A stretch of DNA of 64,000 nt from assembly GCF_965228935.1 (NCBI RefSeq), contig NZ_OZ245846.1, positions 992,001 to 1,056,000 on the forward strand, in the 5' to 3' direction. Positions 9,353 to 18,454 of the stretch are shown here, in pieces. This DNA comes from Ulvibacterium sp965228935 (GTDB lineage: Bacteria; Bacteroidota; Bacteroidia; Flavobacteriales; Flavobacteriaceae). The notes below the pieces were generated by a model. That model worked only from the letters and a program-made list of their open reading frames with translations. It had not been told where the DNA came from and did not search any database. A program made the translations under genes and the position numbers. Position 1 is the stretch's first letter; the number at the start of each line of letters is the position of its first letter.

Positions 9353-10450
9353 CTATAAATCCAAAAACTCCAAGCATACCGGGCTTGATAATTTGGTTTC
9401 ATGGAGGTACGTCAATTCTCCCGTCTGTTTATCCCTTTGGAAAACGGTGATATTGTCGCTTTTTTGATTGGCCACCAAAAGAAATCCATCCGTGGGATCC
9501 AGTGCAAAATTACGGGGCCAATCGCCGCGGACGCTTTCCCGGCCAACCAAATTCAATTTTCCCGAACCTATATCTACCTTAAAGATGACAATGGTATTTT
9601 CCCCTCTATTTGAACCATACAGGAACTGGCCATCCTTGGACAAATGGATATCCGCACAATAGCTTTTTCCATCAAAACCTGTGGCCAATGTATTTTGGGT
9701 CTCCACTTCCTTATAATCTCCATTGGCCTTTCGCTCAAATACGGTAATCGTGGAATTCAACTCGTTAATTACGTAAAGAAACTTCTCGTCGGGACTAAAC
9801 GTAAAATGCCGAGGCCCTGCCTTTTCAGGTAAATCCAGGGAAGCTTGTTCGGCCGGGGCAAACCGTTCGTTCCCTTCCACATATCTTTTTACGGCATCCA
9901 GTCCCAAATCCGCTACAAAAAGTCCGTCCGAGGTAAACTTCGCCGCATGTGCATGGGACGTTTTTGTGGTATCGATTATTTTATGGTCTATATATTGCGG
10001 GTCGGGAAGTAATTTCCCCTTATCATCGATCCGAAAAATGGAGATGCTTCCACCGGGATAGCTCGAGGCTGCCAAGGTACGCCCATTCTGCGATATCCCT
10101 ACATGGCAGAATGGTGGGCCATTGGTAACTTCTGAATTGATTTCCTCCAATAGCCCGTCCTTTATGCGGTATCCCGCCATTGCACCTTTCCTATCCGGTG
10201 CGTCCTTTACGGCATACAGGTATTCTTTGTTCGGGGAAATCCTTAAAAAAGAAGGGTTGACCAAAGTGGCGGCCAATTGGGTGTCTTCCAATGTTCCCTT
10301 ATCCGTATTGAAGGTATATCGATATATCCCCTCACTCTCCCCATTGGTATATGTTCCTACGAAGAGGGAATAGGTCTTGGGCGCCTCGGAGGTACAGCCT
10401 AAAAAAACAAAAACTAAGCAGCAAGCGAAAATGAAGGTCTTCTTGATCAT
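9353..10450 (-). CDS. Lactonase-family beta-propeller lipoprotein
   Basis: This 365-residue protein belongs to the lactonase family (cytosolic relatives act as 6-phosphogluconolactonase). It has repeated propeller motifs such as SLFVGTYTNGESEGIYRY, PRHFTFSPDEKFLYVINE and WPRNFALDPTDGFLLVANQ. The N-terminus (FVFLGCTSEA) is a lipobox, so this copy is exported and lipid-anchored and may act on an extracytoplasmic substrate. It is a monocistronic minus-strand gene with no close partner. Family is clear, substrate unknown. Confidence 0.9.
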   Translation of the reverse strand: MIKKTFIFACCLVFVFLGCTSEAPKTYSLFVGTYTNGESEGIYRYTFNTDKGTLEDTQLAATLVNPSFLRISPNKEYLYAVKDAPDRKGAMAGYRIKDGLLEEINSEVTNGPPFCHVGISQNGRTLAASSYPGGSISIFRIDDKGKLLPDPQYIDHKIIDTTKTSHAHAAKFTSDGLFVADLGLDAVKRYVEGNERFAPAEQASLDLPEKAGPRHFTFSPDEKFLYVINELNSTITVFERKANGDYKEVETQNTLATGFDGKSYCADIHLSKDGQFLYGSNRGENTIVIFKVDIGSGKLNLVGRESVRGDWPRNFALDPTDGFLLVANQKSDNITVFQRDKQTGELTYLHETKLSSPVCLEFLDL

Positions 10451-10590
10451 GGAAACAATTTTAAAGGAACCTTAAAAATAGGGACTAAATATGACATGGG
10501 TCACAACTGGGAAACAAAAAGTTAAGGCTTCAACACATATATTCAAAAAATAATCGGCGGGCAGTGGCCATTTTTGTAATCAGATGCCTT

Positions 10591-11979
10591 TTATGTACTT
10601 CTGGCCAACAAAGTGTTCCTGACCTCTTTCCTCAAATAAAAGCCCGTAACTATGGTGGCTAATACATCCGCAATTGGAAATGAGATCCATACGCCAAGTT
10701 CACCTAAAAAATTCGGTAAGATCAAAATCAAGGGAATAAAGAAAAAGCCTTGGCGCAGGAGTGTCAACAAAAGTGCCGGCACTGCCTTCCCAATTGCCTG
10801 AAAATAGGCCGCCCCTATCAACTGCAGGGCAATAATAGGGGTTGCCGCAAAGACCCAGCGCATGGCAAAGGGCGTGTGTTCCAGAACAAAAGCATTGGCT
10901 GCCAGTTCAACCGAGGACATATCCGGTTTGTCACTCAAAAAGAGAGCGGCTATTTCCGAGGGAAAGACCATCAAAAAGATGAAGACCAAGGTGGCCATAA
11001 AAGCGGCATACTTGATGGCCGTGTTGATACTTTCCCGTACCCTTGGATATTTTTTGGCCCCATAGTTATATCCCGCTATGGGCAGAAAGCCCTGGGTTAC
11101 CCCAAATACCGGGAAAAAGGCGAACATCAGCATCCGTCCGATGATGGCATAGACGGCTACCATGGCCTCCCCGCCCAAACCAAAAAGAATATTGTTCATC
11201 AGCAAATAGATGATGCTGATAGTGGCCTGACGTGACAAGGTTACAAAACCCAAAGACCCGATTTCCCGAAGTATGGATCCGTTCAACCCAAAATCGGTCA
11301 TCCGCAGTTTCAACTCCGAGTTTTTGGAAAGAAAGAACCAAACAATGTAACACAGGCAGAAAAAATAGCCCAGTGTGGTGGCCCAAGCGGCCCCATACAT
11401 ACCCCAGTCCAACTCATAGATAAAGATATAGTCCATCAACAGGTTGCCAACGGAAGGAATAATCATGGCATTCATGGCAAACCTGGGTTTGCCCTCGGCC
11501 CGGATTACCGTATTGCCCATCATACAAAGTGCCAACATAGGAACCCCATAGACCACAATAACGTAGTAAATCTTGGCAGGTTCAAAGATGGCACCCTTGC
11601 CCCCAAACGCAGGGATAAGGTCATCTACAAAATAAAGACCCACCACCACCATGGAAATAGTGACCAACAAGGTCAAGGTTACCTGGTTCCCAAAAACCTT
11701 CAGGGCCTTTTCCTTATTCCCCGCCCCTAGGGCCCGTGAGATAATACTGGAACCCCCTATACCGATGGCCATACCCAAGGCCCCGATAAAAAATGAAACC
11801 GGAAGTACCACATTGATGGCGGCAATGGCAATGGAACCGATCCAATTTCCGACAAAAATGGAATCGACCAATATGTTGAGCGACATGACCAGGATACCTA
11901 TACTGGCAGGTACCGCCTGCTTTATCAAGAGTTGACCTATAGGTTCGGTACCGAGTTGTTCCGCTGAGACTTTTGCCAT
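10591..11979 (-). CDS. MATE-family multidrug/sodium antiporter
   Basis: The protein has 462 residues, about twelve transmembrane segments and the two-fold MatE repeat. The N-terminal repeat begins PIGQLLIKQAVPASIGILVMSLN. Such proteins export cationic drugs or metabolites with Na+ or H+. Length is typical and the ATG at 11979 leaves a short cytoplasmic tail. It lies between the lactonase and ferrochelatase genes on the same strand, about 100-140 bp from each, so it is probably transcribed alone. Confidence 0.92.
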   Translation of the reverse strand: MAKVSAEQLGTEPIGQLLIKQAVPASIGILVMSLNILVDSIFVGNWIGSIAIAAINVVLPVSFFIGALGMAIGIGGSSIISRALGAGNKEKALKVFGNQVTLTLLVTISMVVVGLYFVDDLIPAFGGKGAIFEPAKIYYVIVVYGVPMLALCMMGNTVIRAEGKPRFAMNAMIIPSVGNLLMDYIFIYELDWGMYGAAWATTLGYFFCLCYIVWFFLSKNSELKLRMTDFGLNGSILREIGSLGFVTLSRQATISIIYLLMNNILFGLGGEAMVAVYAIIGRMLMFAFFPVFGVTQGFLPIAGYNYGAKKYPRVRESINTAIKYAAFMATLVFIFLMVFPSEIAALFLSDKPDMSSVELAANAFVLEHTPFAMRWVFAATPIIALQLIGAAYFQAIGKAVPALLLTLLRQGFFFIPLILILPNFLGELGVWISFPIADVLATIVTGFYLRKEVRNTLLARST

Positions 11980-12083
11980 TTTTTCTTTATTGCCAGCTTA
12001 TCAAAAGTGGGAATGGGAAAGCAAGCAATTTCATATATTGTTATTCTTTTGCAACGGTTAGCTAAACCGCTGTGGAAACTTCA

Positions 12084-13118
12084 TTAAACCGGCAACACAT
12101 CGGAGGCCTGCCATTCATTTATCCACTTCGCCATGAGCCCGACCCATGCATCATCATCATTTAGACAAGGAATATGTTTGTAATCCGTTCCACCCGCTTC
12201 CATAAACTGTTCCTTGCCCTCCATTGCAATCTCCTCCAAGGTTTCCAGACAATCGGAAACAAAAGCCGGGGTAATTACGGCCAAGCGTTTTTTACCCTCC
12301 TTTGCCAGGCGTTCAAACTCAAAGTCGGTATAGGGCTTGAGCCAAGGATCACCGGCCAAACGCGACTGAAAGGAAGAACTTAACTTGTTTTCATCCAATT
12401 TCAGATAGGATTTGACCAACTCCGTGGTATCATAGCATTGGTGGCGGTAACAGGTATGGTGGGCCACAGAGTTAATATAGCAACAGGAACCATCAATCTT
12501 ACAATGGAACTTGGTTGGATCGCTCTTTCGGATATGTCTCTCCGGAATACCGTGATAGGAAAACAAAATGTGGTCGTACTCAAAATCCTTTAGGCCCTGC
12601 GCAATGCTTTCTGAAAGTACTTTGATGTAATCAGGACTTTTATAGAATGCGGGCAAGGTCGTCAACTTCATTTCGGGAAAATGTACCTGTTGTTCCTCCA
12701 TCGTCTTTACCACCACAGTCTCATAGGAGGACATGGCATAATGCGGATAAAGGGGAACCAATAACACCTCATCGACCCCTTTTCCCGATAGTTCTTCCAA
12801 TGCTTTTTTAATGCTCATACTGCCATATCGCATACCTAGGGCCACTGGAATCTTCAATTGTTTTTGAACCTTATCCGCAAAACGTTCGGAGATGACGATC
12901 AAAGGTGAACCTTCCTTCCACCAAATCTTGGCATATGCGCTAGCCGACTTTTTAGGTCGGGTCTGGAGAATTATTCCACGAACCAAAAGGGTACGTAGCC
13001 ATTTAGGTGCATCAATAACCCGTCCGTCCATCAAAAACTCATCCAGATATGGTTTTACATCCTTTGGGGTCGGGCTATCCGGAGAACCCAAATTGACCAA
13101 TAAAACACCTTTTGCCAT
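12084..13118 (-). CDS. hemH: Ferrochelatase with Cys-rich insert
   Basis: This 344-residue ferrochelatase inserts Fe2+ into protoporphyrin IX in the last step of heme synthesis. The catalytic His is H189 in LFSYHGIPERH, and the N-terminus GVLLVNLGSPDSP is typical. After the active site there is an insert of about 20 residues with C206, C212, C213, C223 and C228. In E. coli-like enzymes this segment is short. Internal Cys clusters of this kind bind a [2Fe-2S] centre in a described class of bacterial ferrochelatases, so an Fe-S cluster is likely here. The other heme genes lie about 8 kb away at 21.7-32 kb. Confidence 0.95.
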   Translation of the reverse strand: MAKGVLLVNLGSPDSPTPKDVKPYLDEFLMDGRVIDAPKWLRTLLVRGIILQTRPKKSASAYAKIWWKEGSPLIVISERFADKVQKQLKIPVALGMRYGSMSIKKALEELSGKGVDEVLLVPLYPHYAMSSYETVVVKTMEEQQVHFPEMKLTTLPAFYKSPDYIKVLSESIAQGLKDFEYDHILFSYHGIPERHIRKSDPTKFHCKIDGSCCYINSVAHHTCYRHQCYDTTELVKSYLKLDENKLSSSFQSRLAGDPWLKPYTDFEFERLAKEGKKRLAVITPAFVSDCLETLEEIAMEGKEQFMEAGGTDYKHIPCLNDDDAWVGLMAKWINEWQASDVLPV

Positions 13119-13475
13119 AGAATTTTTTTAATGCCCGTAAAAATAAGGCTTGTTACAAAAACTTCCTGTCCTTTCCGTGGATTGTTTTCTAATTTTGTTA
13201 TAGAAAAAATCAATCTCCTTTTTTACGCCAAAACTGTATGCGAAACGGCGGCCCATAATCGTATTTATCATAAAAAAGAGGATTAGGGTGAAAATACCAT
13301 ACACCAAAATACGTTATACCCAAAGCCATCGTCCGTTTTAACGGTTTATAGGGAAAGGTCACCGAATACTCTTCCCTAATTTTGCAATGGCATCCTAACT
13401 TGCATTACGCGCAGACCTGTTATCACATAGACAAACGGCGATCCTGCAAGAAATGGGCAAAACAACAAAACAATA
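13119..13475. other. 357-bp intergenic region between hemH and the TraB gene
   Basis: This divergent intergenic stretch holds no convincing gene. Two exact -7 boxes (TAATTTTG) read to the right, at 13190-13197 and 13378-13385; the second is the likelier promoter for the TraB gene. A 12-bp palindrome CCGTTTTAACGG lies at 13333-13344. No exact -7 box was found for hemH on the minus strand; a one-mismatch TATTTTTA lies about 50 bp upstream of it. Confidence 0.5.
13378..13385 (+). promoter_or_regulatory. -7 element upstream of the TraB-domain gene
   Basis: TAATTTTG matches the Bacteroidota -7 consensus TAnnTTTG exactly and predicts an untranslated leader of about 85 nt. No clear -33 TTG is present at the expected distance. 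Confidence 0.5.
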
Positions 13476-16400
13476 ATGCGTTTCTTTTTCGCTTTTCTTG
13501 TAAGTATTTCTTCCTTTTCGACTTTTTCACAAGAGGAAAACAGCCTTCTTTGGGAGATATCCGGCAATGGATTGGAGCAAAGTTCCTATCTCTACGGAAC
13601 CATGCATGTAAGCAAGCGTATTGCCTTCCGACTGGACGATGTTTTCTACGAGGCATTGGATAAAAGTGATATAGTGGCCTTGGAGTCCGATCCGGATACT
13701 TGGTTGGAAGTTGATGAGAATATCGGCTTTACGGCTACAGGGCAAGGCAGTAGCTTTAATCCCAAAGGTTTCTATAGATATCCCTTTACGGTCAGAAACC
13801 CGAGAAAGGAGGAGATAGCAGGTTATTTGGCCTTTGAGGATCAACGCGTCAATAATATCCTATATCGGACCAATGCGTATTCCCAGAATTTTGAGGAAGA
13901 AACTTATCTGGACATGTTCATTTACCAGGCCGGGAAAAAATTCGATAAAAAAGTCATTGCCCTGGAAGACTTGGAGGAATCCACGGCATTGGTAGGCCGT
14001 GCGAGTTTAAATGCCATGAAGCAAAAACCGGACGAGTGGCTGCAAAAAAAAATGCAACTACAGGATCCCATGACCTTATTGCAAGATGCGTACCGCAACC
14101 GGAACATCAATCTTTTGGATTCCTTGGACAAGGCCATGTATACCGACCATTACTTAAAGAACATGCTCTTTATCCGCAATCGCACTATGGCCAGGGAACT
14201 GGATTCCGTAATGCGCGGGGCAAAAGTATTCGCCGGTATCGGTGCGGCCCACTTGCCCGGAAAACAAGGGGTCATTGGTATGCTGCGGGATATGGGATAC
14301 ACGGTTCGTCCACTGACCTCTCGATCTACGGTTAAAGGCAAAAGACTCAAGGAAAAGTTTGAAAAGTCGATAAAGGAAAACGAATATGCCACCCAGTTCC
14401 CGGATGACAATTTCTTCAGCATGGTGCTGCCCAATAAGCTTTACCCCATAACAGGTTATGTAAATACCACCTACATCTCGCCGGATTTGGCCAATGGAAG
14501 CTATGTGATGGTAAACCGCATCCCCACTTTTTCACATTTAAAGCATGAGGTCACCTATACCCTGGAAGACCTGGACAAACTTTTGTTCGAGAATATTCCG
14601 GGTAAAATATTGGAGAAAACCCGAATCAATAGAAATGGGTTCCAAGGCCTGGATATTAAAAACCAACTGAAAAACGGGGATCATCAGCGCTATCACATCT
14701 ACGTAACGCCTCTGGAAATCCTGATTTTCAAAATGGGCGGCCAGGGTGATTATGTCGTCCAATATTCGGATACCATTTTTAATAGTATCCAATTTAAAAA
14801 AGCGACTTTAAGAAATAGTATGGTGGCTTCGGGCTTTGATGATTTTCAGGTAAGGATGCCTTCCCTGTACAGTTTTCCAAATCGCTACCGAAAAGGAGAT
14901 CGCTTCATCCAAGGATTTGATTCCATTACCGATTTCTATTATTTCTTGCGGAAAGCCACCTTGAATGATTTTAATTTTATTGAGGAAGATTCGTTCGAAT
15001 TAAAAAAAATACAGCAACGGTTTTATAAGGAATTGAAACTGATCCCTATTTACCAGAAAATCAAAAACAACAGTTTGGTATCCCAATCGGTTTTGGACTC
15101 CGTTACCAAAAAAGAGCTCCATTTAAAGACCGTTTTTAAGCGAGGCGATTATTATTTGATGGGCTGCCTGACCAAATCCCCCGAAGAGGCCGTTACCTTT
15201 TTTGACTCCTTTGAAGTAAAGGAAATTGACGGGAACAAGCCCTTTAAAAAGGTACGGGATACCGCATTGTTCTTTACAACGGTGACGACGGTTAAACCAC
15301 CAAAGTTTGTAGAAAACAGTAAAATGTACCGAAATGGGCGCTACAGGCCCAAGGCTTACGAAGCCTACACCAAGAAGACCATTTACCAAAACAAAAACAA
15401 TGAGGCCGTCACCCTGGAACTGAACAAGTCCCATGATTTGATGATGTATCCCAATATCGATTCCGTATGGGCGTTCCGAAAAAAACTACAGACCAAAAAC
15501 GGACTGAGCATTCTAAAAGAGAAAGATACCCTTTGGGAGGATGGACATTATGAACTGGAAATGGTATTGACGGATACGGCCAGTACACGCGGCATTCTTG
15601 TGAAAAACATAGTCAAGGGAGGTTTGTTCTATGAACTAAAGGCACAGACGGATACCCTATTGGGCCCAAGCCCTTTCGTCGCCCAATTCTTCGAACATTT
15701 TCAACCTTATGATACCCTTGTCGGAAAAGATATCCTGAAGGATAAGACATCCGTCTTTTTTGAGGCCTTACGGGCCAACGATAGCATCGTACTGGAAGGG
15801 CATAAGTTTGTGAAATTCCAAAAAAAACACATAGATTCTTTAAAGTATTATATTTCTGAGTTTACATACCCTGAGGATAAAAAATACATTCAGTCCCATT
15901 TGATACAGCAACTGGGAAAATTGGACGATCCCAAGGTGATCCCCTTCTTGACCGAATTTTATGTACGCTCTTACAACAACTCCAATGCCCAGACCAAAAT
16001 CCTACAGGCCCTGACGAAAAAGGCGGATGAGGAGTCGGTAGCCGTTCTCCTGGAGCTTTTATCGAAGGATCTGCCTTTGGTCTCCAATACCTTGGAAATC
16101 CACAGAATATTCAAGCCCTACAGGGATAGCCTTCCTTTGGCCAAAAGGTTATTCCCGGAACTATTGGATTACAGTGCCATAGCCGAATATAAACCTAGTA
16201 TCTTTTCCCTACTGGCCAAACTAAAGGCAAAAGGTCTTATTAAGCCCAAGAGTTACCATAAATACCGAAAACAAATCCTGAACGATGCCAAAATACAATT
16301 GAAACGACAAATAGGTCTATCCAGCATAAACATACAAAATGGGTACCACAAAAAAATCCGGGGTCATAACGGGGTATTGGAAAATTATGCCATTTTGTTA

Positions 16401-16994
16401 TATCCCTTTATCAAGGAAAAAGAGGTAGCCCAATTTTTTGAACGTTTACAATGGATAAAAGATCGAAGAATTCGCACCACCAATGTTATGTTAATGGCCC
16501 AGGAAGAATCCCCGATTCCACAAGCGATGTTGATCGATTTGGCCAAGAATACCAATAGCCGGTTGTTACTGTTCAACAAACTCAAGGAAATCAACAAGTT
16601 GGATGTATTTCCCAAGATGTACAAAACCGAACGGTATCTGGCGGAATCCCTCCTCTTTGAACAGCGGCCCTATATCCAAAACCAGGATTCCGTTCTTTTT
16701 GTAGCAGAGCGTACCTTGCAGTTTCGCGGTGAAACCTATAATGGATATTATTTTAAGACAAGGAATAATCAGGATTACGATACCAATTTTACCGTGCGCC
16801 TGGTCGTATTTAAAAATGGGCAAGAGCTCACGGCAAAGCCATTTTATAAAAACGAAGGATTGCGTATTGAGGATACGGACACGGAAACGGATGCGATTAC
16901 GTATGCCACGGAGGAGTTTTATCTAAAGGACCGAAAACGCGCCCAGGTTTACCGGCCCATAGGTTATGGGGGATATGGGTATCATGGGTATTGA
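13476..16994 (+). CDS. Giant TraB/GumN-domain protein with a long unassigned C-terminal region
   Basis: The product has 1172 residues and a signal peptide (about 1-18, ending STFS). Residues about 20-290 form a TraB/PrgY/GumN domain with its hallmark GxxH motifs (YLYGTMHV near the start, GIGAAHLPG near the end) and a conserved acidic ALESD. Family members usually stop at about 290-300 residues, but here roughly 880 more follow. The extra part is hydrophilic with no membrane segment. Its first half is rich in Lys, Asp and aromatic residues, and residues about 790-1010 look helical and repeat-like. I cannot assign it. TraB-type proteins are proposed metalloproteases. The gene appears monocistronic. 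Confidence 0.82.
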   Translation: MRFFFAFLVSISSFSTFSQEENSLLWEISGNGLEQSSYLYGTMHVSKRIAFRLDDVFYEALDKSDIVALESDPDTWLEVDENIGFTATGQGSSFNPKGFYRYPFTVRNPRKEEIAGYLAFEDQRVNNILYRTNAYSQNFEEETYLDMFIYQAGKKFDKKVIALEDLEESTALVGRASLNAMKQKPDEWLQKKMQLQDPMTLLQDAYRNRNINLLDSLDKAMYTDHYLKNMLFIRNRTMARELDSVMRGAKVFAGIGAAHLPGKQGVIGMLRDMGYTVRPLTSRSTVKGKRLKEKFEKSIKENEYATQFPDDNFFSMVLPNKLYPITGYVNTTYISPDLANGSYVMVNRIPTFSHLKHEVTYTLEDLDKLLFENIPGKILEKTRINRNGFQGLDIKNQLKNGDHQRYHIYVTPLEILIFKMGGQGDYVVQYSDTIFNSIQFKKATLRNSMVASGFDDFQVRMPSLYSFPNRYRKGDRFIQGFDSITDFYYFLRKATLNDFNFIEEDSFELKKIQQRFYKELKLIPIYQKIKNNSLVSQSVLDSVTKKELHLKTVFKRGDYYLMGCLTKSPEEAVTFFDSFEVKEIDGNKPFKKVRDTALFFTTVTTVKPPKFVENSKMYRNGRYRPKAYEAYTKKTIYQNKNNEAVTLELNKSHDLMMYPNIDSVWAFRKKLQTKNGLSILKEKDTLWEDGHYELEMVLTDTASTRGILVKNIVKGGLFYELKAQTDTLLGPSPFVAQFFEHFQPYDTLVGKDILKDKTSVFFEALRANDSIVLEGHKFVKFQKKHIDSLKYYISEFTYPEDKKYIQSHLIQQLGKLDDPKVIPFLTEFYVRSYNNSNAQTKILQALTKKADEESVAVLLELLSKDLPLVSNTLEIHRIFKPYRDSLPLAKRLFPELLDYSAIAEYKPSIFSLLAKLKAKGLIKPKSYHKYRKQILNDAKIQLKRQIGLSSINIQNGYHKKIRGHNGVLENYAILLYPFIKEKEVAQFFERLQWIKDRRIRTTNVMLMAQEESPIPQAMLIDLAKNTNSRLLLFNKLKEINKLDVFPKMYKTERYLAESLLFEQRPYIQNQDSVLFVAERTLQFRGETYNGYYFKTRNNQDYDTNFTVRLVVFKNGQELTAKPFYKNEGLRIEDTDTETDAITYATEEFYLKDRKRAQVYRPIGYGGYGYHGY

Positions 16995-17101
16995 CCCTCT
17001 GTTTATCCTGGAAATATCCCATATCATCCAAAGAATTTAAATATTGTTTTTAATTCCTACAAAACCCATTATTTTTATATCTTAAAATCATTAAACCCCC
17101 G

Positions 17102-18430
17102 ATGATGAGACTTTCCCGACTACTATTTATGCTGCTCCCCTTTGTGTTTGTATTCATCAATTGCTCAAAGGATGAAACCCCTACTCCCGATTCCGATTCC
17201 AAAGAGGAACCCAAACCGGAGGAGCCCAATGGACCTGAAAGCGAGGTTTACTTTACCTATAATCACAAGGACAATTCGTTTCCGGAGGATTGGATTGTTA
17301 TTCATGATGCCTCAGGCAATTTATTGGATTATAGACAAATCGATGATATCCCTTCGGTTGATTTTAGTATATCTAAAAATAATGTTCCGAATAACATAGC
17401 AGTCACTTTGTTTTCTGCCAGGATTACGGAAGACGGAACAAATCCCACATATAAAATAAATACATATACAAATATAAAAACGGGAAGTATCTGGGACAAA
17501 ACTGTCGATATCTATGAACATCAACCACCTATAATAGGTCATTTTAAGCTTACTGTAAACAATTTACCAGGAAATTATATAGCCGGAGCTACACGAATCA
17601 ATGTGGGAACCTCTAAGGGTTTTATTTTTGAGCAACCACATTTTACCGCTCAAGGGGATGGCAAAACTTCAGTGACCCTACTGAGTGTCCCCATTCATGA
17701 AAACGAAGATTGTTTAATCAGTATTTATGACCAAGAAAACAACCATAAATATATGTTGTTGCAATCACCCTTAAACGAAGGTGACATAGTATTGGATTAT
17801 GTGGATTTCGATGAATATGACAGTTATTTAAAGTTTCTATTACCAGAACACAATAACTATTTTCTCACAACAATAGCATATTCAGAAGAAAACCCAAATT
17901 ATTTTTATAAAAGCAATTTTTTAAGTTGGACCATTAGACCAACTTGGGATAACAAAGCAATTGCTGGTTATATTGATAGCTATGCAAAATTTCAGACCAT
18001 ATTTAATATTTACTTGGATGATTATGGATATAGCTATTCAAGGTCAGGAAGTAAAGTGGAAAGTATCGACATACCTCAAAAGCCGGCTTTCAAAATAATA
18101 AAGGACCAAGTAAGCGACTTCGAATTTGAATCGGATAAATCCTATTTAAGAAAAACCGTACAGTGGCTTTATAGAACTTTCGAAACTGATTCTAGAAATA
18201 CAGAATGGAATGTAAACTCCTCGGGAGGTAATACCCATGTTTTGGGTGGTCTTCCACAAGAAATTGTTGAGAAATATCCTACTCTTGGTCTGGATAAAAT
18301 GGAATTAAACGAGGTAAAGCTTTATTACAATGGATATTCATACGACGAATTCATCAATATTATCCATAGCAGCTATACCGAACGTGGTGAGATGATTACG
18401 GAATATTTCAATTTTCGGGATTTCGATTAG
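17102..18430 (+). CDS. Lipoprotein of unknown function, paralogue A
   Basis: This 442-residue lipoprotein has a hydrophobic leader and lipobox (FVFINCSKDE), then an acidic Pro/Glu linker (DSKEEPKPEEP) that probably spans the surface layer. The remainder looks beta-rich. The next gene encodes a paralogue: the first ~40 residues, the DWIVIHD-GNLL motif and the C-terminal LPQEIVEKYP motif are all shared. The coding sequence is visibly more AT-rich than the flanking TraB and heme genes. A -7-like TATTTTTA lies about 32 bp upstream. No family is recognised. Confidence 0.75.
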   Translation: MMRLSRLLFMLLPFVFVFINCSKDETPTPDSDSKEEPKPEEPNGPESEVYFTYNHKDNSFPEDWIVIHDASGNLLDYRQIDDIPSVDFSISKNNVPNNIAVTLFSARITEDGTNPTYKINTYTNIKTGSIWDKTVDIYEHQPPIIGHFKLTVNNLPGNYIAGATRINVGTSKGFIFEQPHFTAQGDGKTSVTLLSVPIHENEDCLISIYDQENNHKYMLLQSPLNEGDIVLDYVDFDEYDSYLKFLLPEHNNYFLTTIAYSEENPNYFYKSNFLSWTIRPTWDNKAIAGYIDSYAKFQTIFNIYLDDYGYSYSRSGSKVESIDIPQKPAFKIIKDQVSDFEFESDKSYLRKTVQWLYRTFETDSRNTEWNVNSSGGNTHVLGGLPQEIVEKYPTLGLDKMELNEVKLYYNGYSYDEFINIIHSSYTERGEMITEYFNFRDFD

Positions 18431-18454
18431 TATTATTAAAAACAAACTCATTTT

